This document shows positions 17,511 to 26,159 of a stretch of DNA of 29,611 bases, piece by piece. Position 1 is the stretch's first letter; each line of letters starts with the position of its first letter. The notes under the pieces were generated by a model. That model saw only the letters and a program-made list of their open reading frames with translations, had not been told where the DNA came from and searched no databases. The stretch is from Clostridiales bacterium (lineage in GTDB: Bacteria > Bacillota > Clostridia > Monoglobales > Monoglobaceae), in assembly GCA_019419865.1 (NCBI GenBank), contig JAHZIG010000029.1:1-29611 (forward strand), read 5' to 3'. The translations under genes were made by a program, and so were the position numbers.

Positions 17511-17539
17511 TTGACGGTATATGACGGTACATGTATGAA
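17511..17539 (+). promoter_or_regulatory. Possible promoter for the MATE gene
   Basis: TTGACG (17511-17516) and TATGAA (17534-17539) are 17 bases apart, but this would leave only about 13 bases of leader. A TATAAT at 17498-17503 without a good -35 is an alternative. Confidence 0.3.
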
Positions 17540-17558
17540 AGAAGGCGTACTCTAAGCT

Positions 17559-18899
17559 ATGAAGGCTTATACTGAAAAAGAATTATTCGAGACTGTTTCC
17601 GTTCCCAGAGCGGTGGCCACGCTGGCGGTTCCGACCGTTATCAGCCAGCTTGCGACGATGATATATAACCTCGCCGACACGTTTTTTATCGGCCGGATAG
17701 GCGACCCGTATATGGTCGCGGCCGTGTCGCTGGTATCGCCGTGGTTCAATCTGCTGACCGCGCCCGGCAACCTGTTCGGGCTGGGCGGCTCCAGCCTGAT
17801 CTCCAGACTGCTCGGGGCGAACAACCGCAGAAGTATCAAATACGTCGCGGCGTTCAGCGTCTGGGGCGGCGGAGCGGCCACGCTGATATTCTCGCTGTGC
17901 AGTTATTTCGCAAGGGCTCCGCTTTTGAATTTCCTGGGCGCCAGCCCCGACACGTACGGCTATGCGGAGAGCTACTTAAACTGGGTCGTAGTCCTGGGCG
18001 GCGTTCCTACGATGCTGAGTCTTACGCTGGGACATCTGCTCAGAAGCGAGGGCCATGCGAGACCGGCCAGCGCGGGGATGATGTTCGGCGGGATACTCAA
18101 CGTCGTATTGGATCCGATACTGATTTTCGGCTTCGACATGGACGTTACGGGAGCGGCGCTCGCGACCGCGATTTCAAACGCCGCTTCGCTGGTTTTCTTT
18201 ATAGTCCAGTATATACGGCTCGGAGAGCGGACGTCCGTTTCTTTAAAACCGAAATATTTCACCTTCCGGTTTATAAAGCCGATCTTTTCGGTGGGCTTGG
18301 CGTCCGCGCTCGCGACGACGTTAGGCAACGCCGCGAACATGGTGATGGTAAAACTCGCCTCCGGCTACGGGGATATCCCGGTCGCGGTTTACGGCATAGT
18401 AAAGAGGATAGACCAGTTCCCGCTTAATATGTCGATGGGTCTCTGTCAGGGCTTTATGCCTCTTGTCGGCTATAACTTCGCGGCTAAGAACTATAAGCGT
18501 ATGCGGGCGGTCTCGTTTTTCTCGTGGAAGGTCGCTATAATCATGTCGGCGTGTTTCATAGCCTGCTTTGCGATCTTCGCGCCGCAGATACTCCATCTGT
18601 TTATACCGGAAGAACAGACCAGCGAGCTCGGAGCACAGTTTTTGCGTATCGCCTGCCTGGCGGTCCCGCTGACCTCGGTCAACTTTCTGATAAGCTACAC
18701 GCTTCAGGCGATGGGTAAAGGCGCCCAGTCGGCGGCGCTCACCTTCAGCAGACAGGGCGCGTTCAACATACCTCTGCTCATAATAATGAATCTCATATTC
18801 GGGCTCTACGGTATGATCTGGACGCAGCTTGCGGTCGAGGTGATCATGCTCCCGGTCTCGCTCGGGATGTACGCGCACACATGGAAGCGGCTGAAATGA
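17559..18899 (+). CDS. MATE-family multidrug/solute exporter
   Basis: This 446-residue inner-membrane protein has about twelve hydrophobic segments and two homologous halves. Typical MATE sequences are visible: LAVPTVISQLATMIYNLADT and FFIGRIGD at the start, FGLGGSSLISRLLGANN in the first half, and FPLNMSMGLCQGFMPLVGYN in the second. MATE pumps use a sodium or proton gradient to export drugs, organic cations or metabolites. The ribosome site is weak (AGAAGG about 13 bases upstream). It lies among reductase genes, so export of the toxic substrate or its reduced product is a reasonable inference. Confidence 0.95.
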   Translation: MKAYTEKELFETVSVPRAVATLAVPTVISQLATMIYNLADTFFIGRIGDPYMVAAVSLVSPWFNLLTAPGNLFGLGGSSLISRLLGANNRRSIKYVAAFSVWGGGAATLIFSLCSYFARAPLLNFLGASPDTYGYAESYLNWVVVLGGVPTMLSLTLGHLLRSEGHARPASAGMMFGGILNVVLDPILIFGFDMDVTGAALATAISNAASLVFFIVQYIRLGERTSVSLKPKYFTFRFIKPIFSVGLASALATTLGNAANMVMVKLASGYGDIPVAVYGIVKRIDQFPLNMSMGLCQGFMPLVGYNFAAKNYKRMRAVSFFSWKVAIIMSACFIACFAIFAPQILHLFIPEEQTSELGAQFLRIACLAVPLTSVNFLISYTLQAMGKGAQSAALTFSRQGAFNIPLLIIMNLIFGLYGMIWTQLAVEVIMLPVSLGMYAHTWKRLK

Positions 18900-18926
18900 T
18901 CGTCTTCAGCGCTTTTAAACTATAGA

Positions 18927-18955
18927 TTGACGATAAGTAAGGATTACTATAAAAT
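18927..18955 (+). promoter_or_regulatory. Promoter for the 18987 reductase
   Basis: TTGACG (18927-18932) and TAAAAT (18950-18955) are separated by 17 bases and followed by AAAGGAG and the ATG at 18987. Confidence 0.65.
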
Positions 18956-18959
18956 ATAG

Positions 18960-19993
<1,034 letters not shown>

Positions 19994-20124
19994 TTAAAAC
20001 AAACATTGGACTCAGGAGCATATCGATAAAGAAAGGCCGAGCGGAAAGAGAAGGCGAGAATAAAAACAGACGCGCGTTTCCTATCCCGCTCGCGCGGCCA
20101 TGAACGGCGCCGCGCCCTTTCGAT

Positions 20125-20145
20125 CCCTACTCCCTAATCCCTAAT
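20125..20145. repeat. CCCTAATCCCTA-type intergenic repeat
   Basis: The 18-base string CCCTACTCCCTAATCCCT (20125-20142) is identical to 29549-29566 and related to the reverse-orientation copies at 29405-29437. Confidence 0.6.
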
Positions 20146-20177
20146 TACTAATAACTATATTAGGAGGTTTTTTCATT

Positions 20178-21023
20178 ATGGAAATTATTACTTTAAACAA
20201 CGGAGTCAAGGCGCCTATGGCGGGCGTGGGAACGTTTTTGCTTACGCCGGACGAGGCGGAGGCGGCGGTGATCAGCGCGCTTAAGTTCGGATGCAGGCTG
20301 ATCGACACCGCGAACGCGTACGTGAACGAGAAGGCCGTCGGCCGCGCTATGAAGAAGTCGGGACTGGACAGGAAGGAGATATTCCTCGAGACCAAGCTCT
20401 GGCCGTCGTTCTACGAGCAGGAGGACGCGGTGGAAAAAACGCTCGAGAGACTGGACGCGGATTATATCGACCTCTTGCTGATACATCAGCCGGCCGGGAA
20501 CTATATAGCTGGCTATAAGCTGATGGAGAAGGCGTATAAAGAGGGCAAGGTCAAGGCGATAGGCCTCTCCAACTTCAACGAGGCGCAGATACGGGAGATC
20601 CTGGACGTCTGCGAGGTAAAGCCCACGGTCCTTCAGACCGAAGTCCATCCGTATTCTCAGGAGAAGGCGCTCAAAGAATTTTTAAATAAAGAGGGCATAG
20701 CGATCCAGGCGTGGTATCCGCTGGGTCACGGCGACAAGGCGCTGCTCGAGGAGCCGGTATTCGCAAGGCTCGGCGAAAAATACGGCAAGAGCGCCGCGCA
20801 GATAATCCTGCGCTGGCATATCCAGGACGGAAACATCGTCATCCCCGGTTCTAAGAACCCGGATCATATCCGCGACAACTTCGACCTGTTCGACTTCGCC
20901 CTGACGGACGAGGAGATGGGCGAGATCGCGGCGCTGGACAAACAGAAGCGCTACTACACGAGTACGCCGGAACTGCTTGAAAGCTATGTGAAAATGGTTC
21001 CGCCGGTGGACGAACAGAAATAA
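20178..21023 (+). CDS. Aldo/keto reductase, AKR5 / DkgA type (second copy)
   Basis: This 281-residue TIM-barrel reductase is similar to the 16530 protein along its length. The tetrad is Asp43 and Tyr48 (DTANAYVNE), Lys73 (LETKLW) and His103 (LLIHQP); the C-terminal segment IPGSKNPDHIRDNFDLFDF binds NADPH. AGGAGG (20162-20167) sets the start. The gap before it (19977-20177) has no clear promoter. Reduction of small aldehydes or keto-sugars is expected. Confidence 0.95.
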   Translation: MEIITLNNGVKAPMAGVGTFLLTPDEAEAAVISALKFGCRLIDTANAYVNEKAVGRAMKKSGLDRKEIFLETKLWPSFYEQEDAVEKTLERLDADYIDLLLIHQPAGNYIAGYKLMEKAYKEGKVKAIGLSNFNEAQIREILDVCEVKPTVLQTEVHPYSQEKALKEFLNKEGIAIQAWYPLGHGDKALLEEPVFARLGEKYGKSAAQIILRWHIQDGNIVIPGSKNPDHIRDNFDLFDFALTDEEMGEIAALDKQKRYYTSTPELLESYVKMVPPVDEQK

Positions 21024-21209
21024 CCGCGCGCGGCGAATAAATACGGACGGAGCGGGGCGCGTGAAATACGCGTCTCCTTCGATTATATTAAAGTATATAA
21101 GAGCGAACGACGCCGACCGGTTTAAGGATGGGTCGGTCGATTAAATACGATCGCAGAGCGAACCGGCAAGTCGCGTTGCCGGCGCTTGGTTAAAATATAA
21201 GGAGAGATA

Positions 21210-21234
21210 TAACGTGAAAGTTCCTTTCACGTTA
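21210..21234. repeat. Perfect 25-base palindrome
   Basis: Eleven-base arms (core AACGTGAAAG at 21211-21220 with CTTTCACGTT at 21224-21233) flank a three-base loop. No T-run follows, so it is not a terminator. It overlaps AAGGAG (21199-21204), GTG (21214) and a 12-codon open frame ending TGA at 21250-21252, which could be a leader peptide or the start of a lost gene. Nearby, CCGGCAA (21163-21169) pairs with TTGCCGG (21176-21182). Confidence 0.55.
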
Positions 21235-21304
21235 GCCTCCGGCAGGATTTGAGCGCCCGCGCGAAATTTTCCTCGCACATAGCGCTCGGAAACGCGCATG
21301 GGCG

Positions 21305-21345
21305 TATAATAATCTCTTATCATTTCTTGCCCTGCGGATAAGAGA
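21305..21345 (+). promoter_or_regulatory. TATAAT box with a downstream inverted repeat
   Basis: TATAAT (21305-21310) lacks a recognisable -35 and is followed at once by TCTCTTATC (21313-21321), whose exact complement GATAAGAGA lies at 21337-21345. This would sit at the transcript start of the dehydrogenase gene as an operator or leader hairpin. The 372-base gap 21024-21395 otherwise holds no gene I can support. Confidence 0.5.
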
Positions 21346-21395
21346 AATTTTAATACTATATTATGCCGGCGCAGGGCGGCGGAATGGAGATTATT

Positions 21396-22541
21396 ATGAA
21401 CAAATTTACTTATTCTTATCCGACAAAGGTATATTTCGGCGAGGGCGCCGCGGCTCAGGCTTTGGAAGCCGAGCTGGGAAAGATAGGCAAGACCGTCATG
21501 CTCGCCTACGGCGGCGGCTCGATCAAGAAGAACGGCGTATACGACGAACTTATAAAACTCCTGTCTCAGGCGGGCAAGGAAGTCGTAGAATTTTCGGGGA
21601 TCACGTCCAACCCGAAATACTCTAAGGTTCAAGAGGGCGCGAAGCTCGCGAAGGATAAAAACGTCGATTTCATCTTAGCGGTCGGCGGCGGCAGCGTTAT
21701 CGACTGCTGTAAGGTCGTATCCGCTCAGGCTAAGATAGACGAGGATATCTGGGATATGGAGTATAAGTCCGGGAAATTCCCGACCGACGGCGTTCCTATG
21801 GGCGCGGTGGTCACGGCCTCGGGAACGGGCGCGGAGATGAATTCGGGCGCCGTTATCACGGTCGAAGACAAGAAGTGGAAAGGCCCTATAGTAGGTAGCG
21901 CGGCGACGTTTGCGGTTCTCGATCCGGCGTATACGGCTTCGGTTCCGCGTATGCAGGTACTCTCCGGCGCGTTCGACACCTTGAGCCACGCTATGGAGAC
22001 CTATTTGGGAAATTCGGACGAGGACAACGTATCGGACGACGTTGCGCTTGCGATAATGCGAAACACGGTAGTCAATATGAGCAGACTGCTTAAGGATATT
22101 AACGATATGCAGGCGCGCGGCAATTTGATGTGGGATTCGGCGATGGCCGAGAACGGGATCTTAAAGGTAGGCCGCCTCACCGATTTCCAGGCGCACCAGA
22201 TCGAGCACCAGCTCGGCGCGTACACCGACTGTAACCACGGTCAGGGGCTCGCGGTTATTCACCCGGCATATTACCGCCATATCTTAAAGGACGCGGAGAC
22301 TAAGTTCACGCGGTTTGCCAAGGTCGTGTTCGGCATCGAGACCGCGGAGGAAGGCGTCGAGGCTTTGGCGGAGTTCATCAAGGAGTGCGGACTGCCGACC
22401 AAGCTTTCGGAGCTTAAATCTACGGCGGAGATAACGCCGGAGCTTCTGCGCAGCGTCGCGGACACCTGTAACATAATAAAATGCAATCCACGCGAGCTGA
22501 GCAGAGACGAGATATACGAGATCCTTATGGAGCGTATGTAA
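21396..22541 (+). CDS. Iron-containing alcohol dehydrogenase, YqhD type (second copy)
   Basis: This 381-residue NAD(P)H-dependent aldehyde reductase is a paralogue of the 4851 protein. I chose ATG 21396 over ATG 21363: GGAG at 21386-21389 is well placed, and the product then begins MNKFTYSYPTKVYFGEG, matching the start of the paralogue. It shows AYGGGSIKKNG and AVGGGSVIDCCK. Metal ligands fall at Asp194, His198, His267 and His281 (FDTLSHAM, HQIEHQLGAYTDCNHG), the same numbers as in E. coli YqhD. Unlike the first copy it does not follow the shared regulon promoter, so it is probably controlled differently. Confidence 0.95.
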   Translation: MNKFTYSYPTKVYFGEGAAAQALEAELGKIGKTVMLAYGGGSIKKNGVYDELIKLLSQAGKEVVEFSGITSNPKYSKVQEGAKLAKDKNVDFILAVGGGSVIDCCKVVSAQAKIDEDIWDMEYKSGKFPTDGVPMGAVVTASGTGAEMNSGAVITVEDKKWKGPIVGSAATFAVLDPAYTASVPRMQVLSGAFDTLSHAMETYLGNSDEDNVSDDVALAIMRNTVVNMSRLLKDINDMQARGNLMWDSAMAENGILKVGRLTDFQAHQIEHQLGAYTDCNHGQGLAVIHPAYYRHILKDAETKFTRFAKVVFGIETAEEGVEALAEFIKECGLPTKLSELKSTAEITPELLRSVADTCNIIKCNPRELSRDEIYEILMERM

Positions 22542-22557
22542 AGGAGCGCGATCTAAA

Positions 22558-22647
22558 GTGAAGACATGGTTAATAACCGGCTGTTCGAGCGGGATCGGCA
22601 GAGGGATCGCCAAAGCCGCGAGCCGGACTACGGATTTTTTGGAATAA
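22558..22647 (+). pseudogene. N-terminal remnant of a short-chain dehydrogenase (SDR)
   Basis: From GTG 22558, with AAGGAG at 22541-22546, the frame reads MKTWLITGCSSGIGRGIAKA and stops at TAA 22645-22647 after 29 codons. This is the beta1-loop-alpha1 Rossmann start of an SDR with the TGxxxGIG dinucleotide motif; the remaining roughly 220 codons are missing. The next gene's ribosome site begins at the stop, so the junction looks like a clean deletion. Confidence 0.78.
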
Positions 22648-22658
22648 GGAGAGACGCT

Positions 22659-23198
22659 ATGAGCAAGAAAGTATTGATTTTATCGGGAAGCCCCAGAAAG
22701 GGCGGAAATTCGGATCTGCTGTGCGACGAGTTCGCGCGCGGCGCGGCGGACGCGGGAGCGGACGTCGAAAAAATATTTATCAGGGATAAAAAGATCGGCT
22801 ACTGCGCGGCTTGCTATTACTGCAAGAACCACGGCGGAGCCTGCGCGATAAAGGACGACATGGCCGAGATCCTCGACAAAATGATAGAGGCGGACGTTAT
22901 CGTCCTCGCAAGCCCGGTATACTTCTATTCGATCGACGCGCAGCTTAAGACTGTGATAGACCGGACGGTGGCGAGATGGACCGTGATAAAGGATAAGGAA
23001 TTTTACTATATCATGACCGCGGCGGATACCGAAAGATCGTCGATGGATTGTACTTTGGCCTGTATGCGCGGACTCGCGGACTGCCTGAGCGGCTCGAAGG
23101 AGATGGGCGTAATCTACGGAACCGGCGTGTACGAGCCGGGAAAGATAAAGGATACTCCCGCGTTCGCGCAGGCGTATGAAACGGGCTTGAACGTTTAA
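22659..23198 (+). CDS. Flavodoxin-fold Fe-S flavoprotein / NAD(P)H-dependent oxidoreductase
   Basis: This 179-residue cytoplasmic protein begins at ATG 22659 with AAGGAGAG at 22646-22653; a longer in-frame extension to 22566 would run through the overlapping SDR remnant and is unlikely. The N-terminus is SKKVLILSGSPRKGGNSDLL, the FMN-phosphate loop. A compact cysteine motif CAACYYCKNHGGAC (CX2CX2CX6C) follows, then ASPVYFYSIDAQLKTVIDR. It belongs with iron-sulfur flavoproteins and multimeric flavodoxins (WrbA-like fold). It is the last intact plus-strand gene. Confidence 0.92.
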   Translation: MSKKVLILSGSPRKGGNSDLLCDEFARGAADAGADVEKIFIRDKKIGYCAACYYCKNHGGACAIKDDMAEILDKMIEADVIVLASPVYFYSIDAQLKTVIDRTVARWTVIKDKEFYYIMTAADTERSSMDCTLACMRGLADCLSGSKEMGVIYGTGVYEPGKIKDTPAFAQAYETGLNV

Positions 23199-23228
23199 GA
23201 GATCCCGCGCCGCTTAAACGGGCGGCGC

Positions 23229-23366
23229 CAGCCGAAATACTCCGCTTACGCCGATAATAAAGAACTCATGATAATACCCGGCGCGGCGTATACCGATCTG
23301 TACGATAAGACCGACGCGATACCGTTCGATAAAACGACGGAGTTTTTCAGCGAATATTTGAAGTAA
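23229..23366 (+). pseudogene. C-terminal remnant of an alpha/beta hydrolase
   Basis: An open frame ending TAA 23364-23366 reads PKYSAYADNKELMIIPGAAY, then TDLYDKTDAIPFDKTTEFFS and EYLK. This matches the end of a family of alpha/beta hydrolases (KEL-x-I-x-PGA-x-H-x-DLYD, IPFDK). The catalytic histidine expected after PGA is Tyr here. No start codon or N-terminal domain is present. Confidence 0.65.
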
Positions 23367-23400
23367 TTATATTTGAAGTAATTATATTTGAAGTAATTAT
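23356..23400 (+). repeat. Three perfect 15-base tandem repeats
   Basis: ATTTGAAGTAATTAT occurs three times in a row without change (23356-23370, 23371-23385, 23386-23400). The first copy forms the last codons and stop of the hydrolase remnant, so the stop codon itself is triplicated. Confidence 0.9.
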
Positions 23401-23447
23401 TTTGACGCCTCAACGCGAAGAGCGCGGTTCAAAATAAACAAAAATTT

Positions 23448-23493
23448 ACGGACGTCCATGAAAGCGATCGCTTCTTAAGGACGTCCGTTTTAT
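23448..23493. terminator. Probable bidirectional terminator between convergent units
   Basis: ACGGACGTCC (23448-23457) pairs with GGACGTCCGT (23479-23488), with an inner self-complementary AAGCGATCGCTT. TTTTATT follows on the plus strand, and AAAAATTT precedes it, giving a T-rich tail on the minus strand as well. It serves the plus-strand genes ending at 23198 and possibly the minus-strand genes ending at 23632. Confidence 0.8.
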
Positions 23494-23510
23494 TATAGAA
23501 AAAGGGTTTT

Positions 23511-23550
23511 TGTAAAGCTGTAATATCTTTTGTAAAGTTGTAACGTCTTT
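23511..23550. repeat. Two imperfect 20-base tandem repeats
   Basis: TGTAAAGCTGTAATATCTTT (23511-23530) is followed directly by a second copy differing at three bases (23531-23550). The rest of the gap 23551-23631 contains a GC-rich inverted repeat (GGCGCCGC at 23583-23590 with GCGGCGCC at 23617-23624) but no gene. Confidence 0.6.
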
Positions 23551-23631
23551 ATAAATAACGCAAAACGTAAATTTGCGGATCGGGCGCCGCCGCGCGGGGT
23601 TTTCCCGTCTATATAAGCGGCGCCGCGTATT

Positions 23632-24270
23632 TTAAGCGTTATCGCTCAGCCACTCCTCGATCTCGTCCGCGCCGCTTGAAGAGCTTCCTCTAAAGCCGTC
23701 GGTCACGTTCGAGTCCGGGCAGGCGGCTCTGATATTCGAGACCGAACTCGTTATGCCGCTCCCGCCGCTCGTGCAAAACGGCATGATAGTTTTCCCGGAC
23801 ATGTCGTAGGATTCTAAGAAGGTGTTTATGATCCTCGGCATATCTCCCCACCAGATCGGGTAGCCGAGATAGATCGTGTCGTAATCGTCCATGTTCTCCA
23901 CGCTCCCGGAGATAGCGGGACGGGAGTTTTCGTCGTCCATCTCCCGGTTCGCCCGGCAGTCGTCGTTGTTGTAGTTAAGGTCCTCTTCTGTATAAGGCTC
24001 CTCGGGGACTATCTCATAAAGCTCCGCGCCGGTAGTCTCCGCTATCGTCTCGGCCAAAGCCTCGGTGTTGCCGGTGGCCGAAAAATATACCACGAGCGCG
24101 CGCCCGTCCGAGGTCTGACCGTCGCTTGACTCCGCCGCGCCGTTCTCCGTTTCGGTCGCGGCGCTCCCGGATTCCGCTTCGGTGGGAGCGGTCGCGGTGT
24201 TCGTACTCCCGCAGGCCGTCAGAGTCAGAAGCAAAAAACATAACGTTAAGATCGATAATAATTTTTTCAT
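23632..24270 (-). CDS. Flavodoxin lipoprotein
   Basis: This 212-residue surface lipoprotein has the signal MKKLLSILTLCFLLLTLTAC (lipidated Cys20). An acidic Ser/Thr/Glu linker extends to about residue 55. The flavodoxin domain starts ALVVYFSATGNTEALAETIA, with later segments YDTIYLGYPIWWGDMPRI and GKTIMPFCTSGGSGI, the usual flavin contacts. An AAGGAG site precedes the start. It is closer to the common clostridial secreted flavodoxin type than to the 15524 protein, since it carries the longer DCRANREMDDENSRPAISG insertion. It is the last gene of the minus-strand unit that begins with the reductase at 27164. An extracellular electron-carrier role is likely. Confidence 0.93.
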   Translation of the reverse strand: MKKLLSILTLCFLLLTLTACGSTNTATAPTEAESGSAATETENGAAESSDGQTSDGRALVVYFSATGNTEALAETIAETTGAELYEIVPEEPYTEEDLNYNNDDCRANREMDDENSRPAISGSVENMDDYDTIYLGYPIWWGDMPRIINTFLESYDMSGKTIMPFCTSGGSGITSSVSNIRAACPDSNVTDGFRGSSSSGADEIEEWLSDNA

Positions 24271-24321
24271 AGTCGGTCTCCTTTTCTGATTTTTATTTCA
24301 ATATTCTAAACGCGCGCCGGA

Positions 24322-24816
24322 TCAGCCCGCGAGCAGGGAACTGTCTCTGAGCCACTGCTCTATCTCGCTCCTGTCGTACGACGCGTACGTCACGTACAGA
24401 CCCTCTTTTATCGTACTGTTGGGCGCGAGTTTGGCGACCGCGCTTATGCTCTGACCGAAACGTCCGCCGCCCATGCTGCAAAACGGTATTATAGTCTTGC
24501 CGGACAGGTCGTAGCGGAGGAGGAATGTGCGTACCGACGCGGGTATCGACTCCCACCAGTTGCTGTAGCCGAGCAGTATCGTATCGTAGCTTTCAACGTC
24601 TATCCCATCGTCTTCGGGATATACCCGAAGCTCCGGGGTCGCGCTCGATCTCAGTTCGTCGAGCGCCTCGCCGTATAGCGGCGCCGAATTAGTCTGTTCT
24701 GAGTACGGTTCCGCTCTCTCTAAGCGGAATACGTCGGCTCCCGTCAATTCTTGTATTATCTCCGCAAAGCCCTGCGTGTTGCCGGTCTGGGAGAAGTAGA
24801 CGATGAGAGTATTCCC
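24322..24816 (-). pseudogene. Flavodoxin domain cut off from its upstream gene by one TAG codon
   Basis: From 24816 to the TGA at 24322 runs an uninterrupted 164-codon flavodoxin domain beginning GNTLIVYFSQTGNTQGFAE, with ILLGYSNWWESIP and GKTIIPFCSMGGGRFGQS later. It is in frame with the 24817-26139 gene and separated from it only by that gene's TAG stop (24819-24817). No ATG or GTG exists before the FMN-phosphate loop; the first possible start, TTG 24747, would delete that loop. The domain can therefore be made properly only as the C-terminus of the upstream protein. Either a nonsense mutation broke a fusion gene, or the stop is read through, or it is a sequence error. Confidence 0.75.
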
Positions 24817-26139
24817 CTACGGCTCCGCGTTCGCGTTGTTTACGCTTGAGACCGTACCCTGTCTTTCGCCGGAGTTTCTGACGACCCTAAAGCCTATGCT
24901 GTAGAGCGGGGCGTCCGCGGGATAGGCGCTCCTGTACGCGGAGCGAATGTGTTTCGGCATATCGTTCCAGCCGCCCCCGCGGGCTACCTTGTAGTTCCCG
25001 CTCTCGGGTCCGGTCTGGTCGTCGGCCGCGGTCCGGTCGTACTCGCTATACCAGTCCCAAACCCATTCCGCGACGTTGCCGTGCATGTTATACAGGCCGT
25101 AGCCGTTCGGAGCGCATTCGTTTACGTCCACCGTGCGCTCGAGGTAGCCGTTTACCCAGACGCCGCTCGCGTCGTTGTTGTAGCCGTAGGCGTTATAGCA
25201 GTTCGCGTCGTCGTCGTTTACGTAGTCGCCGAAGTTAAACGGAGTATCCGAACCCGCGCGGCAGGCGTATTCCCATTCCGCCTCGGTCGGCAGACGGTAG
25301 CCGTTCGCGCTCCTGTCCCAGGTCACCGTATCGCCCGATACGGTATAGCAGGGGGTAAATCCCTCGGCTTCGCTCAGAGCGTTGCAGTACTCTATCGCGT
25401 CGTACCAGGTTACGTTTTCGACCGGGAGAGTGTCGCCCTGCCTGTCGCTCGGATTCTCGCCCATGAGCGCGCTGTACTCGGTCTGAGATACTTCGGTCGT
25501 GGACATATAGAACCCGCCTACGGTCGTCTGGCGCCGGACCTCGTCCGCATCGCGCTCGGGTTCGCTCTCAGGACTGCCCATTGTGAACGTTCCGCCCTGT
25601 ATCAAAGCCATGCCGGATATTACCGACGCGCCGGTCGAGGTTATCAAGACCTCCTGATCGGCTTCGTTCCACTCTACGTCGAGCCCGAAGCCCTCGGCTA
25701 TAAACCGTATCGGCAGCATAGTCCTGTCGTTCATTATCGTAGGAGCTACGTCCAGGGGCCGCGCCGAGCCGTTTAGGTAGGCCGTTTGGCTGTCGATGGT
25801 CAGAGTTATCTCGTTGTTGTTATAACTCAGCGATACCTCGCTCGTCGCCTCGTCCCAGCCGACCGTGCCGCCGAGACTCTCGACCACGGCTCTGACCGGG
25901 AGCAGGGCGCGGTCGTCCACTATGACCGGAGCCGTTCCGACCCCGGGGTCTATCTCCGTCTCGACGCCGTTTACCGTCATCATGGGATCGCCTATCCTGA
26001 GCGTTATGGTAACGCCGCCTGAATCCGGCTCCGTCGTAACCGCAGCGTCCGTCTGTTCGGGATCGCCGTCCGCGGCGCAGCCGGTCATCGTACTGACCGC
26101 GAGCAGTCCGCACATTATAAGAGCTATTATCTTCTTCAT
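24817..26139 (-). CDS. Stalk-domain lipoprotein with a sulfatase-modifying-factor (SUMF1/FGE-like) domain
   Basis: This 440-residue surface lipoprotein has a lipobox at STMTGC (Cys21). Residues about 45-165 are a copper-amine-oxidase-like stalk domain (VNGVETEIDPG, NDRTMLPIRFIAEGFG), closely similar to the one in the 9539 protein. Residues about 175-428 are a SUMF1-type fold: GGTFTMGSPESE, EVSQTEYSALMGENPS, YRLPTEAEWEYACRAG, NMHGNVAEWVWDWY, ARGGGWND and GFRVVRN. In true formylglycine-generating enzymes the last segment carries a catalytic Cys (GFRCA); here it is Val, so sulfatase activation is unlikely and a binding or structural role fits better. A flavodoxin domain continues in frame just past the stop. 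The gene lies 20 bases after the aldo/keto reductase stop, so they are one operon. Confidence 0.92.
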   Translation of the reverse strand: MKKIIALIMCGLLAVSTMTGCAADGDPEQTDAAVTTEPDSGGVTITLRIGDPMMTVNGVETEIDPGVGTAPVIVDDRALLPVRAVVESLGGTVGWDEATSEVSLSYNNNEITLTIDSQTAYLNGSARPLDVAPTIMNDRTMLPIRFIAEGFGLDVEWNEADQEVLITSTGASVISGMALIQGGTFTMGSPESEPERDADEVRRQTTVGGFYMSTTEVSQTEYSALMGENPSDRQGDTLPVENVTWYDAIEYCNALSEAEGFTPCYTVSGDTVTWDRSANGYRLPTEAEWEYACRAGSDTPFNFGDYVNDDDANCYNAYGYNNDASGVWVNGYLERTVDVNECAPNGYGLYNMHGNVAEWVWDWYSEYDRTAADDQTGPESGNYKVARGGGWNDMPKHIRSAYRSAYPADAPLYSIGFRVVRNSGERQGTVSSVNNANAEP

Positions 26140-26159
26140 ATAAAATACCTCGCTTTTGC

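Noticed and set aside
17535..17555. Six-codon leader peptide (ATG to TAA) just before the MATE gene
   Set aside because: No ribosome site, no codon bias toward a particular residue and no attenuator structure.
22566..22658. N-terminal extension of the 22659 flavoprotein
   Set aside because: The extension reads through the SDR remnant in another frame and yields a sequence unlike any flavodoxin start; AAGGAGAG before 22659 fixes the start.
24322..24747. Flavodoxin gene starting at TTG 24747
   Set aside because: This start would remove the FMN-phosphate loop and first beta strand, which are present just upstream in the same frame; no ribosome site supports it.
24817..24819. TAG read as an amino acid genome-wide
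   Set aside because: Several neighbouring genes end in TAG at natural family ends, so TAG is a normal stop here.
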